Source: Arthrobacter_M sp030063245
Lineage (GTDB): Bacteria > Actinomycetota > Actinomycetes > Actinomycetales > Micrococcaceae
Direction of reading: 5' to 3'
Assembly (NCBI RefSeq): GCF_051131705.1
Contig: NZ_CP180316.1
Location: 372,001-436,000, forward strand
DNA length: 64,000 bases
The notes beneath the pieces are model-generated. The model saw only the letters and a list, made by a program, of their open reading frames with translations. It ran no database searches and was not told the origin of the DNA. Shown one piece after another: positions 51,468 through 60,265 of this stretch. Both the position numbers and the translations under genes were made by a program. How positions within the stretch are numbered: the stretch's first letter is position 1; each line of letters begins with the position of its first letter.

Positions 51468-52124
51468 CTAACGGAGGTAGCCGCGGATGACGGTCATGAC
51501 CGTAGCCAGGGCCTGTTCGCGGGAACGTTCCGGATGGAAAACCAAGCGGTCCAGCCCGACGACGAACGTCGCGCCGAATATTGCGCCAGCGACGCTTGCC
51601 GGGGGAATGCCGGTATCGACGGCATGCTCCCGGGACACCCGCTCCACGGCGGTGCCGAGGACGCTGACCAGCCGCTCGCGCAGCAGCGTCAGCGTCTCAT
51701 GCCATTCGCCCGGCGTGCGCCACATCTCGCCGACCAGCAACTGCGCGAATGAGGGATATTCGGCGAAGAAATCCAGTATGGCCCCGAGCATTTCCTGCAA
51801 GTCATCCACGGCATCATTAGCCCCGGCCGCAGCCCCAGCCCCAGCTGGGCCGTGCTTTCCGCCCAAGTTCCGAACAACGAGGCGGGATTCAAGCATCCCG
51901 ACGCCGTGTTCGAGCAGTTGCCCGATCATCTCCGATTTGCTGCCGAAGTTGTAATAGACCGTCCCCTTGGACACACCCGCCGCCGCGGCGATCTCATCCA
52001 CGGTGACATTGGCCGGTCCACGTTCGCCGATCAGCAGCATGGACGCATCAAAGAGCTTTTGCCTCGTGGCATTGGTCCGTCCCGGCCGCCGGGTTTCCGC
52101 GGCGCGGGCTGGGACGGCCCTCAT
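51468..52124 (-). CDS. TetR family transcriptional regulator
   Basis: A 218-residue regulator. The HTH is VTVDEIAAAAGVSKGTVYYNFGSKSEM, at residues about 36-68, and the C-terminal ligand domain is helical with an Ala/Gly-rich loop (HGPAGAGAAAGANDAV). It is the last gene of the operon with YhgE and the degenerate ABC protein (4-bp overlaps), so it probably represses its own operon through the inverted repeat at 55002-55015. The inducer is unknown. Confidence 0.93.
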   Translation of the reverse strand: MRAVPARAAETRRPGRTNATRQKLFDASMLLIGERGPANVTVDEIAAAAGVSKGTVYYNFGSKSEMIGQLLEHGVGMLESRLVVRNLGGKHGPAGAGAAAGANDAVDDLQEMLGAILDFFAEYPSFAQLLVGEMWRTPGEWHETLTLLRERLVSVLGTAVERVSREHAVDTGIPPASVAGAIFGATFVVGLDRLVFHPERSREQALATVMTVIRGYLR

Positions 52125-54168
52125 ACCGCGATCTCCGGCTGCAGGGTCTTCAATGTCCAGAACTTATGTTTCCGCACGGCGATGACCGAGAGCAGCAGAC
52201 CAAACAGCGTGTAGCCGATCAGGCCGAGAACGATCGCGCCCAGGGGTGCCAGATCGGCGCCGTAAATAAGGTGCCGCATGCCTTCGACCACGTGCCCCAT
52301 CGGCATGATCTGATGCACCACGTGCAACGGTCCCGGGGTTGTTTGCCAGGGGAAGGTGCCGCCCGAGCTCACCAGTTGGAGCACCAGCAGGACCAGGACC
52401 ACAAATTTACCGACGCTGCCCAAGAGCGCCACCACACCCTGGATGATGGCGGTGAAGGCCATCGAGGCCAGCAGCAGCAGGCCCAGGGTCAGGAGCGGGT
52501 GCGTGGGGTCGAGGCCCAGCCCGAAATAGACCACAAGATACATCGCAACGGCCTGCAGGGTGGAGACGACGAAGAACGGCAGCCAACCGCCCACCGCTAT
52601 CTTCCACGAGGGTGCGTTGGAGGCAAGAGCGCGCTGGGTGATCGGCCGCATCGCCTGCACCAGCATAAACGCCCCAATCCACAGTGCCAGGACCAGGAAG
52701 AACGGAGCCAGCCCGGAACCGTAATTGGCCGCCTGCGCCTGCGAGAGCGAGTTCACCGCGATCGGGTCCGAGATGACGTTGGCGGCGTTGGCCTTCTGGG
52801 CATCGTTGGGATTGGGTACCCGGCCGGCTCCCTGTGCCAGAGAATCCGCGAGCGTCGTGGCCCCGTCGGACAGCTTCTTCGCGCCGTCGTCAAGCCCTGC
52901 CGCGCCCTCGTCGAGCGTTTTCGCTCCCGCCGCGAGCTGGTTGGCGCCATCGAACGCGGTCTGCTGGTTGGCGGCCAGGGTCGCCGTGCCGGAGGCCAGC
53001 TGCCGCGCTCCGCCGTTGGCCTCGGAGATGGCGGCGGTGAGAGTCGGAGCAGCCGCGGCCAATTTCGCGGCCCCACCGGAAACGGCCTGCGAGCCGTCCG
53101 CAAGCTTCTGCACGTCCGCGGCGTCGATGTGGAGTTTGGTCCGGGCATCCGTCAGGGCCGGGCTTGCCGGCAGCGCCTGCAGCTGGTCGAGGACCTTTTG
53201 CTCCTGCGCGGCGGACATGGTCCCATTCTGCACCAGCGGATCGAGGGCCGGCTTCGCCTTGTCGTTGAGGAGGCCCTGTGCGGCGGAGTCCAGCTGATTC
53301 AGAGAGCCGACGGCGCTTTGCACCTTGGTGTTCAGCGCCGCGTTTCCCGCCGCGACCTGGGCTGCCCCGGAGGAGAGGGTCTGGCTGTCCGCGGGCAGCG
53401 AGGCGGTTTGGGACTGCAGCTGGCCCAGGCCGTTGCTCAGCTGGGCGGCTCCGTTATTGAGCTGATTCGCTCCAGCCACCAATTGGGTCTGGCCGTTCAG
53501 CAGCGTGTCCGCGCCGGTGCTGAGCGCCCCCGTCCCGGTGTGCAGTTGTGCCGCACCGTCCCGAAAACTTGCCGCTCCCGACGCGAGCTGGCCGGCGCCG
53601 TCGGCCGCTTCACTATCTGCGTGTGAATGGTGCCGTACCCGGTGAGCAGCGCGTCCGCCGTCGTCTGTCCCACCTCCTTGGCCAGAGATTCGTGGACCTG
53701 CGTGGTCACCTTGTCCACGATGGACGTGAGCAGGTAATTGTTGGCGTCATTGGTGGTGACGCTCAGGATGGCCTGGCGGGCGGAGTCAAAGTTCTCCGGC
53801 GAAGCGAGGCTGGCGGAGAAGTCGCTGGGGATTTTCAGGGCAAAGGCGTACTCGCCGGACGCCACGCCGTCGTCCGCCTGCTCGGCCGAGGCGACCTTCA
53901 CCCAGTCAAACTTTTTCCCGACCGTCAGCGTCCGGGCCACCTGGTCGCCCACATGGAGCTGCCGGCCATCCTTCGTGGTGGCCCCCTGGTCCTCGACGAC
54001 GACGGCGGCCTTCAGCTGGTCAAGGTTGCCGTAGGGATCCCAATTGGCGTAGAGGTAGACGGCGCCGTACAGCAGCGGGACCATGATCAGGGCCAGAATG
54101 GTCAGCTTGGGCAGCAGACCGCCGGTCATGCGCTTGAGCTCCGAGAGAGCAAGGCGGAGGACGGTCAT
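52121..54168 (-). pseudogene. YhgE/Pip-type membrane protein, split by one frameshift
   Basis: The family has an N-terminal helix, a long extracytoplasmic domain of heptad-like repeats and a C-terminal membrane block. The first part (54168 to about 53617) reads MTVLRLALSELKRMTGGLLPKL through YGTIHTQIV; the correct continuation, in another frame, is SEAADGAGQLASGAASFRDGAAQLHTG, followed by the 53482-52121 frame with many GAxxL repeats and six hydrophobic segments (LAPFFLVLALWIGAFMLVQ onward). The total of 2048 bases is one short of a multiple of three, so a single-base loss near 53610-53618 would explain it. If the base is real the protein is broken; if it is an error the gene encodes about 682 residues. 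Confidence 0.85.
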
Positions 54169-54956
54169 AGGGTTTCCTGCGATTCGTCGTTGTGAGCGGG
54201 TTTCGCCGCGGCTGGCTGGGCCTGTGGAACCTGTGCGGAAATTTCTTCGGTAGCCGGTTCAGGAGCCGGCTCAACGGCCGGTTCGGTGGGGGCTGCTTCG
54301 GGAGCCGGCGCGGGGACGGCGGGGATATCTCCCACCTGCGCAGTCGCGCCGTCCCAGTCCAGCGGGAAGTTTGCGACGACGGCGATCACCGTTAGGCGGT
54401 GCCCGCCGTCGTGCCTGCCGGTGCCGGCAGCCAGCCGCTGCAGGAAAGGCAGCCAGTCCTGCGCGTCATCGCTGTGCCGGTCGGGTGAATCCACCACCAG
54501 CACGTCGACATCCGGGTTTGCCAGCGCCAGATCCGTCAGTAACCGCAGCCGCGGCTCCGGCGCGAGCTCGTCCGTCCATTTGCCGGCGATCTCCGAGTGC
54601 CCGTGCTTGACCAGCCAGGCCTTGGGGCGGGTACGGTCACGGAATTTGCGCGGGATCAGGGCCAGATCCTCGGCCGCGAGATCCTTCACACTCAGATGCT
54701 GCTCGGGCTCGTTGACCCCGGGGGCGTCGATTAATGCACTGTGCCGGCGCAGATGGGTGATGTCTGCCTCGCGTCCCCAGTGCACCGTCCCGGAGGTCGG
54801 CTTCATCCGCCCGGTCAGGGTCAGGGCCAGCGCGGTTCGCCTCTGGCGGCCGTCACCCTGGACCAGCAGCACGGCGCCGCGCGGCGCTTCCAGACTGGTG
54901 GCCGGCAAGAGGTCCTGATGGCGCCCCGCAACGTGGAGCTCCGAAGCCGACAGCAC
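54165..54956 (-). CDS. Degenerate ABC-ATPase-like protein of the YhgE operon
   Basis: About 263 residues. The layout follows an ABC ATPase (LSASELHVAGRHQDLLPATSLEAPRGAVLLVQGD, then GRMKPTSGTVHWG), but the Walker A reads GDGRQRRT with arginine in place of lysine, the signature is LAPEP instead of LSGGQ, and the Walker B is VDVLVVDSPD without the catalytic glutamate. It is therefore unlikely to hydrolyse ATP like a normal transporter ATPase. The last 60 residues are Pro/Ala/Glu-rich. GTG 54956 was preferred because GAAGG precedes it and the ATG at 54995 lies inside an inverted repeat. It overlaps the YhgE gene by four bases, implying partnership. Confidence 0.75.
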   Translation of the reverse strand: MLSASELHVAGRHQDLLPATSLEAPRGAVLLVQGDGRQRRTALALTLTGRMKPTSGTVHWGREADITHLRRHSALIDAPGVNEPEQHLSVKDLAAEDLALIPRKFRDRTRPKAWLVKHGHSEIAGKWTDELAPEPRLRLLTDLALANPDVDVLVVDSPDRHSDDAQDWLPFLQRLAAGTGRHDGGHRLTVIAVVANFPLDWDGATAQVGDIPAVPAPAPEAAPTEPAVEPAPEPATEEISAQVPQAQPAAAKPAHNDESQETL

Positions 54957-54973
54957 AGCATGACCTTCCGATG

Positions 54974-54993
54974 GGTTTATGAACGGATAAACC
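54974..54993. promoter_or_regulatory. Inverted repeat in the YhgE-operon leader
   Basis: GGTTTAT (54974-54980) and ATAAACC (54987-54993) are perfectly complementary around six bases, just upstream of the likely GTG start at 54956. It covers the alternative ATG at 54995. Confidence 0.55.
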
Positions 54994-55001
54994 ATATCAG
55001 T

Positions 55002-55015
55002 ACTGACTGGTCAGT
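55002..55015. promoter_or_regulatory. Probable TetR operator of the YhgE operon
   Basis: ACTGACTGGTCAGT: arms ACTGAC and GTCAGT around two bases, eight bases beyond the other inverted repeat. Size and symmetry are typical of TetR/AcrR operators, and the operon itself encodes a TetR protein. Confidence 0.6.
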
Positions 55016-55077
55016 TCAACTAGAGGGTCAGCGCATTCATGAGCCCGGCGTCCGGACGGAGTGGTCGGCTCGATGGG

Positions 55078-56499
55078 TTAGAGCCCGCATTTCTCCAGCA
55101 GCCGCAGCCAGACCTCGCTGACCGTCGGGTAGGAGGGCACGGCGTGCCACAAGCGTTCCAGCGGAACCTGCCCGACGACGGCGATGGTGGCCGAGTGCAG
55201 CAGCTCGGCGACGTCGGGGCCGGCAAACGTCGCACCGAGTATGGTCCTGCTGTCGTCATCGATCACCAGTTGCGCCCAGCCCTGGTAATCGTCCGCGTAG
55301 AGCGATGACCCTGCCACGGCGATCGGCAGCGAGACCTCGGAAACATTCTTTCCGGCGTCGCGCGCCTGCTCCACGCTTAGGCCCACCGAGGCAATTTCCG
55401 GGTCGGTGAAGATGACGTTCGGCACGGCATGGTCGTCGGCGGTCTGCGCGTAGCGGCTCCACGGCGCCGGGTCGCCGCTGAGTTTCCCGGCCGCCCGGGC
55501 CACGATGGCGGCTCCAGTGGCACGGGCCTCGTATTTTCCCTGATGAGTCAGCAGCACCTTGCCGGCCGCATCCCCGACGGCGTAGAGCCAGTCGTTGTCG
55601 GCTACCCTTCCGGTCGTGTCGGTATCGAGTTTTTTCGGTTCCAGTCCGATGCTCTCCAGGCCCAGGCCCTCCAGCGCCGGGTGCCGGCCGGTGGAAACCA
55701 GCAGCTCATCGGAGGTGACGGTCCCGCCGCCGTCGGACAGGATCAGTTCCACCTGGCCGTCGGCATTGCGCCGGACGCTGTCCGCGGAGGTGTGTAGACG
55801 CAGATCCACGCCGTCCGCCCGGAGCCCGGCCTTGACCAGCTCCCGGGCCTCCGCCGGGTACATGGCCAGCAGATTCCCGCGGGCCACCAGAGTCACGCTG
55901 GAACCGAGCCGGGCAAAGGCCTGGGCCAGTTCCGTGCCCGACACGCCCCCGCCGAAGACGGTCAGCCGACCCGGGATATTCTGCGCGGAGGTGGCCTGGC
56001 GGGTGCCCCAATAGTCGATGTCGTCCAGCCCGGGCAGCGGGGGAGCGGTCGGTACGGACCCGGTGGCCAGCACGACCGCGTGCCGGGCGCGCAAAAGGTG
56101 CCTGCCGCCGTCGTTCCCGGCAACTTCAACGGTCCGCGCGCCGGTGAGCCACGCGTGTCCGCGGATCAGCTCAATGCCGGCGCCTTTTACCCAGTCGACC
56201 TGGCTGTCGTCCTGCCAGTGCGAGGTGAACTCGTCACGCCGCTTGAGGACGGCGGCGGCGTCCAGCGTCTGCGTCGCAGCCTCCCGCGAACCGGCCACGG
56301 ACTGGGCGGCCAGCAGTGCAGTCCCGGGTCGCAGCAGCGCCTTCGACGGCATGCACGCCCAGTAGGAGCACTCCCCGCCGACCAGTTCAGCCTCGATCAG
56401 CACCGCGGTGAGGCCGCCCTGCACCACGCGTTCCGCTGCGTTTTCGCCCGCCGCGCCGGCACCGATAATGACAACATCAACCGTTCGTGGCTCGCTCAT
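55078..56499 (-). CDS. NAD(P)/FAD-dependent disulfide oxidoreductase (dihydrolipoamide dehydrogenase-like)
   Basis: A 473-residue class I flavoprotein disulfide reductase. FAD-binding GAGAAGENAAERV (residues 13-25), the redox-active pair in GGECSYWACMPSKALLRP (Cys44 and Cys49), the NAD-binding FGGGVSGTELAQAFARLG, the second FAD motif WLYAVGDAAGKVLLTHQGKYEA, and the C-terminal HAVPSYPTVSEVWLRLLE where a His-Glu pair normally acts. The exact substrate is not clear: the CSYWAC pair is that of the lipoamide dehydrogenase/mercuric-reductase-like group of actinobacteria. It is not in an obvious lipoate-enzyme operon. Confidence 0.9.
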   Translation of the reverse strand: MSEPRTVDVVIIGAGAAGENAAERVVQGGLTAVLIEAELVGGECSYWACMPSKALLRPGTALLAAQSVAGSREAATQTLDAAAVLKRRDEFTSHWQDDSQVDWVKGAGIELIRGHAWLTGARTVEVAGNDGGRHLLRARHAVVLATGSVPTAPPLPGLDDIDYWGTRQATSAQNIPGRLTVFGGGVSGTELAQAFARLGSSVTLVARGNLLAMYPAEARELVKAGLRADGVDLRLHTSADSVRRNADGQVELILSDGGGTVTSDELLVSTGRHPALEGLGLESIGLEPKKLDTDTTGRVADNDWLYAVGDAAGKVLLTHQGKYEARATGAAIVARAAGKLSGDPAPWSRYAQTADDHAVPNVIFTDPEIASVGLSVEQARDAGKNVSEVSLPIAVAGSSLYADDYQGWAQLVIDDDSRTILGATFAGPDVAELLHSATIAVVGQVPLERLWHAVPSYPTVSEVWLRLLEKCGL

Positions 56500-56629
56500 G
56501 GTCCGAGCCTACGTCGGCTGGGCATTTGGTGCACGGCCAAGGCGCGGCCAAGGCGCGGCCAGGGCATTACCCACGCAAGCGCAGATGCGATGCGAGCACC
56601 TGCCGTGCAATCGATGCCAGGCCCACGGA

Positions 56630-57316
56630 TCAGGCGTCCAGGGCGTCCTTAAACCAGCCCGTGATGGAGGCCGGGTGCGTGATGGCGGTGCCGACGACGA
56701 CGGCGAACGCGCCCGCGTCCAGTGCCTGGCGGGCCTGCGCCGGGGTATGGATACGGCCTTCGGCGATCAGCGGCAGGCCCAAGTCCGCAGCGACGATTTC
56801 CGCCAGCAGGTCCAGGTCCGGCCCCTGTGTCTTTTCGCGCTCACCCGAATAGCCTGCCAACGTGGTGCCGATCAGATCCGCGCCGGCTGCCACGGCCGCC
56901 TCGGCGTCGGCCAGCGATCCGCAATCGGCCATGACCAGCGCATTGGATCCGGTGTGGATGCCCGCGATGGTCGCGGCCAGATCCAGACCGTCCGGTCGGG
57001 GGCGGCGGGTGCCGTCGATGGCCACGATGTGCGCACCAGCGTTCGCGCAGGCCAGCGCATGCTGGAGGGTGGGTGTGATGAAAACGCCGCTGTGGCCGTC
57101 CTTCCACAGCCCGATCACGGGAACCTCGACGGCGGCGCGGGTGAACTGGATGTCCGCAATGCCTTGCACGCGAACGGCCGCGGCACCGCCGATCACGGCG
57201 GAGGCCGCAACCTGGCCGGTGGTCCGCGGATCGCGCATCGGCTCGCCGGGATAGGCCTGGGCTGAGACAATCAGCTGTCCCTTGAGCGCGTCCAGGTCGG
57301 TCAGTTTCAGGGTCAC
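56630..57316 (-). CDS. nanE: N-acetylmannosamine-6-phosphate 2-epimerase
   Basis: Converts ManNAc-6-phosphate to GlcNAc-6-phosphate, the last step of the sialic-acid branch before aminosugar catabolism. About 228 residues with a TIM-barrel: LKGQLIVSAQAYPGEPMRDP, AAAVRVQGIADI, VIGLWKDGHSGVFITPT, VAIDGTRRPRPDG, ADCGSLADAEAAVAAGADLIGTTLAGYS, LIAEGRIHTPAQARQALDAGAFAVVVGTAIT, all NanE motifs. GTG 57316 has GAGGAG seven bases upstream and sits where homologues begin. It is the most downstream gene of the sialic-acid operon. Confidence 0.95.
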   Translation of the reverse strand: MTLKLTDLDALKGQLIVSAQAYPGEPMRDPRTTGQVAASAVIGGAAAVRVQGIADIQFTRAAVEVPVIGLWKDGHSGVFITPTLQHALACANAGAHIVAIDGTRRPRPDGLDLAATIAGIHTGSNALVMADCGSLADAEAAVAAGADLIGTTLAGYSGEREKTQGPDLDLLAEIVAADLGLPLIAEGRIHTPAQARQALDAGAFAVVVGTAITHPASITGWFKDALDA

Positions 57317-57348
57317 TTTAACTCCTCGTAGTGATGGCACGGCGTTAC

Positions 57349-57391
57349 GAATGCTGTGTTCAATGAATGCTGTGCTGAAACGAATGCCGTG
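57349..57391. repeat. Three short direct repeats between nanK and nanE
   Basis: GAATGCYGTG occurs at 57349-57358, 57365-57374 and 57382-57391, with a period of 16-17 bases, in the 88-base nanK-nanE gap. It could be a protein-binding array or chance slippage. Confidence 0.6.
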
Positions 57392-57404
57392 GTGATTTTT
57401 TGGC

Positions 57405-58343
57405 TTACAAAACCAGGGTCGCTGCGCCCACGATGGCCGCGGTGTTGCCCAGCGTAGCGCGGACAATCCGCAGCCCGGCCAGCGGAGGCATCAGCTCCTC
57501 GGCCGCCGCGGCGGTCATTTCGTCCCACCAGAGAGCCCCAGCGTCGGCCAATCCGCCGGAGACCACCACCACCTCGGGGTCCAGTACATTGCCCAGCCCG
57601 CCGACGGCCTGGCCCGCTGCACGCGCCGACGTTTGAACTGACGCTAGTGCCACCGGATCCCCGGCGCTGGCGCGGGCAAAGACCTGCCGGGTGTCGACTG
57701 CGCGGGAATCCCCGCCGTTGCGCAGATAAAGGGCATGCAGGGCCGGACCGGAAGCAATGGCCTCGACGTGCCCGCGGTGCCCACAGGAGCAGTCCAACGG
57801 GCTGCCGTCCGCGGCCACGGCATAACTGGAGGCGAAGTGGCCTACATGTCCACCAACAAAGCGGTGCCCCAGTAGCGGACGGCCGGCCACGACAAATGAA
57901 CCGCCGACCCCGGTGCCGAAGGCCATCATCAGAGTGCTGGACGAACCGGCCCCGGCGCCGAGCCAGTCTTCTCCGATGGCGTGCGCATGGACGTCGTTGA
58001 TGACTTTCACGGCACCCCCAGGCAGGCCGAGGCGGGCGCTGAGCCCGTCGGCTATCCGTGTGCCCGCCCAGCCCAGAATGGCGTCTGTCGCGGAGATGAC
58101 GGCTCCGCGATCCGCGTCGATGACGCCGGCGGAGCCCATTCCGACGGCGGAAATTTCGAGGCCGACGGCGGCGGCCTCGTTCCGAAGACCTGACACCAGG
58201 GCGGCGGTGGCGTCCAGAATCGCCTCCCCGCCGTCCCGGTTCAGCGTCGGCATCTGCTTCTGGAACAGGACCTTTCCGGCAGCATCAACAACTCCGGCAG
58301 CCGTCTTCGTCCCACCCAAATCCACACCAATTGCGTACCGCAT
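57405..58343 (-). CDS. nanK: ROK family kinase, N-acetylmannosamine kinase
   Basis: A 312-residue ROK kinase: MRYAIGVDLGGTKTAAGVVD ATP motif, MGSAGVIDADRG, VINDVHAHAIGEDWLGAG, the GTGVGGSFVVAGRPLLG segment and the zinc-motif region CSCGHRGHVEAIASG, where the third cysteine of the ROK motif is replaced by histidine. The kinase assignment to ManNAc follows from its place between nanA and nanE; glucokinase-type activity is the alternative. The ATG at 58343 has GAAGG upstream. The N-terminal extension of the open frame (28 codons) is rejected. Confidence 0.9.
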   Translation of the reverse strand: MRYAIGVDLGGTKTAAGVVDAAGKVLFQKQMPTLNRDGGEAILDATAALVSGLRNEAAAVGLEISAVGMGSAGVIDADRGAVISATDAILGWAGTRIADGLSARLGLPGGAVKVINDVHAHAIGEDWLGAGAGSSSTLMMAFGTGVGGSFVVAGRPLLGHRFVGGHVGHFASSYAVAADGSPLDCSCGHRGHVEAIASGPALHALYLRNGGDSRAVDTRQVFARASAGDPVALASVQTSARAAGQAVGGLGNVLDPEVVVVSGGLADAGALWWDEMTAAAAEELMPPLAGLRIVRATLGNTAAIVGAATLVL

Positions 58344-58420
58344 GAAAAACCTTCTCAAAAAAACAAGGAGCCGTGGGCCGTGCGGAGGAAGCTGTCTGAA
58401 AGCCGCCTTCGGCGCCGACA

Positions 58421-58465
58421 AGATCACATCAGATCGGACAAGATCAGATCAGATCAGATCAGACC
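58421..58465. repeat. AGATC pentanucleotide tandem repeat at the nanA stop
   Basis: AGATC is repeated four times in a row (58441-58460), with further variant copies at 58421 and 58431. The array begins in the nanA C-terminal codons and runs through its stop (TGA at 58454-58456) into the nanA-nanK gap. The pentamer invites slippage, but the stop would be kept in most lengths. Confidence 0.7.
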
Positions 58466-59383
58466 GGTGCGCTCCAGAATAACCTTGACCGCAGCGGTCT
58501 CAGCGTCATCCAGCGCCAGCATCGGCGCACTCATGACATTGGTTTTAATGACACCCATCAGCACCAGTGCCGTCTTGAAAGCACCCAAGCCGGCGGCGTT
58601 CCCGGACAGCCGTCCGGGCCTGGGCGTGTAGACAATTTCGAAAACATCGGCCAGACGGTTCTGCTCGGCGGCCGCCTTGGTCCAGTCGCCGGCGACGGCG
58701 GCCTCGTACAGGTTCTTGTATCCACGGGGATCCACGTTTCCCAGGCCCGGGACGACGCCCTGTGCCCCACCCAGCAGAGCGCCGTCGACGACGACCTCAT
58801 GACCGGTGAAGATGTCGAAGTTGGGGATGTCCTTGGCGGCCAGCAGCAGCTGACGGAACGAGACATCGTCGCCGGAGGAGTCCTTGACGCCGGCAATGAC
58901 ACCCTCGGCGCCCAGCTGGACCAGCAGATCGGTGGGCAGCTTGAAGTGTGTGCGCACTGGAACGTCATACGCGAAAATCGGAGTGTCAACGGCGGCGTGG
59001 ATGCTGCGGAAGTGCGTGGCGTTTTCCTGCGCGTTGCTGACCGCGTAGTACTGCGAGGTGATCACGAGCGCATCGGCGCCGAGCGCGACGACCCGCTTGG
59101 CCTCCTCAATCACGCGGTTCGTGGTCTGCTCACAGGCGCCGACCACCAGCGGGACTTGGCCGGCATTGACGCCGGCAATGGTCGTCAGCACGGTATCGCG
59201 CTCGCTGTTGGTCATATGGCTGACTTCGCCGGAGGAGCCGAGCACGAACAGTCCATCCACACCGCCGTCGAGCAGGTGCTTGACGACGTTCTCCAGCGAG
59301 GGAACGTCGATCGCGCCCTCAAGGGTGCGCGGGGTGACGACGGGCGGGATGACGCCCTGGAAACGGGTAGCGACGCGGGTCAC
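58454..59383 (-). CDS. nanA: N-acetylneuraminate lyase (DapA/NanA family)
   Basis: Splits N-acetylneuraminate into N-acetylmannosamine and pyruvate. The 309-residue protein shows DapA/NanA-family motifs: LFVLGSSGEVSHMT (residues 45-58, the GSSGE substrate loop), AYDVPVRTHFKLP with Tyr139, and GVKDSSGD with the Schiff-base Lys167. GTG 59383 was preferred over the TTG at 59395 because GGAG lies eight bases before it. The neighbours nanK and nanE and a dedicated transporter favour sialic acid over dihydrodipicolinate or keto-acid aldolases of the same family. Confidence 0.93.
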   Translation of the reverse strand: MTRVATRFQGVIPPVVTPRTLEGAIDVPSLENVVKHLLDGGVDGLFVLGSSGEVSHMTNSERDTVLTTIAGVNAGQVPLVVGACEQTTNRVIEEAKRVVALGADALVITSQYYAVSNAQENATHFRSIHAAVDTPIFAYDVPVRTHFKLPTDLLVQLGAEGVIAGVKDSSGDDVSFRQLLLAAKDIPNFDIFTGHEVVVDGALLGGAQGVVPGLGNVDPRGYKNLYEAAVAGDWTKAAAEQNRLADVFEIVYTPRPGRLSGNAAGLGAFKTALVLMGVIKTNVMSAPMLALDDAETAAVKVILERTGLI

Positions 59384-59434
59384 AATATTCTCCAAATTAG
59401 TTGATGGTAATAGCTGAAAAACGGTGGGGCACGG

Positions 59435-60265
59435 CTAGATGTGCAGCAGCGACGGCGCTGCGCCGAGCAGCTTCTTCGTGTAGTCGTCGCGGGGGTTCCC
59501 GAAGACCTGTCCGGCGGGGCCTTCTTCAACGATCTGGCCGAAGTACATAACGCAGATCCGGTCGGAAACGTAGCGCACGGTCTGGATGTCGTGGCTGATG
59601 AACACCATGCCCAGATTCAGTTCCTTCTTCAGATCGGACAGCAGGTTCAGTACCTGAGCCCGGACCGAAACATCCAGGGCCGACGTCGGCTCATCCGCCA
59701 CGATCAGGTCCGGTCCCAAGGCCAGGGCGCGGGCGATGGCCACACGCTGGCGCTGGCCGCCGGACACCTGGGACGGCGTGACCTCCGCCGCCGACTGCGG
59801 CAGACCCACCAGGGACAGCAGCTCCCGGACCTTCGCGGCTCGGGACGCGGCGTTGCCGATCCCGTGGATCACCAGCGGATCGGTCAGGATGTCCTGGATG
59901 GTCATCCGCGGATTCAACGCCGTCGACGGATCCTGGAAAACCACCGAGACGGACCGGCCGAATTCCTTCCGCATCCGCGCGTTGCGTTTGATGGCCGGCT
60001 GGCCGTGGAACAAAACTTCGCCGGAGGTGGGGGTCTGCAGGCCAACGAGGACGCTTGCCAGCGTGGACTTTCCACAACCCGACTCACCCACGATGCCCAC
60101 GGTTTCGCCGCGGCTGACGGTGAAGTTCACACCGTTGACGGCCTTGACGTAGTTGGGCTTGAACAGTCCGCCTGAACGGGTCCGGTGGTGAACATGCAGG
60201 TCCTTCAGCTCAATGACCGGTGCGGTGTCCTGCGCGGTCTTGCTGCTCATCGATACCGTGCTCAT
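59435..60265 (-). CDS. Peptide/sialic-acid-type ABC transporter ATP-binding protein (OppF-like)
   Basis: A 276-residue ATPase: Walker A GESGCGKST, Q-loop VFQDPSTALNPRMT, signature VSGGQRQRVAIARAL, Walker B LIVADEPTSALDV, H-loop FISHD. It ends shortly after the KKLLGAAPS region, shorter than full-length OppF. Its start overlaps the fusion gene stop by four bases (ATGA). It supplies the second ATPase of the importer whose first ATPase is fused to the permease. Confidence 0.95.
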   Translation of the reverse strand: MSTVSMSSKTAQDTAPVIELKDLHVHHRTRSGGLFKPNYVKAVNGVNFTVSRGETVGIVGESGCGKSTLASVLVGLQTPTSGEVLFHGQPAIKRNARMRKEFGRSVSVVFQDPSTALNPRMTIQDILTDPLVIHGIGNAASRAAKVRELLSLVGLPQSAAEVTPSQVSGGQRQRVAIARALALGPDLIVADEPTSALDVSVRAQVLNLLSDLKKELNLGMVFISHDIQTVRYVSDRICVMYFGQIVEEGPAGQVFGNPRDDYTKKLLGAAPSLLHI

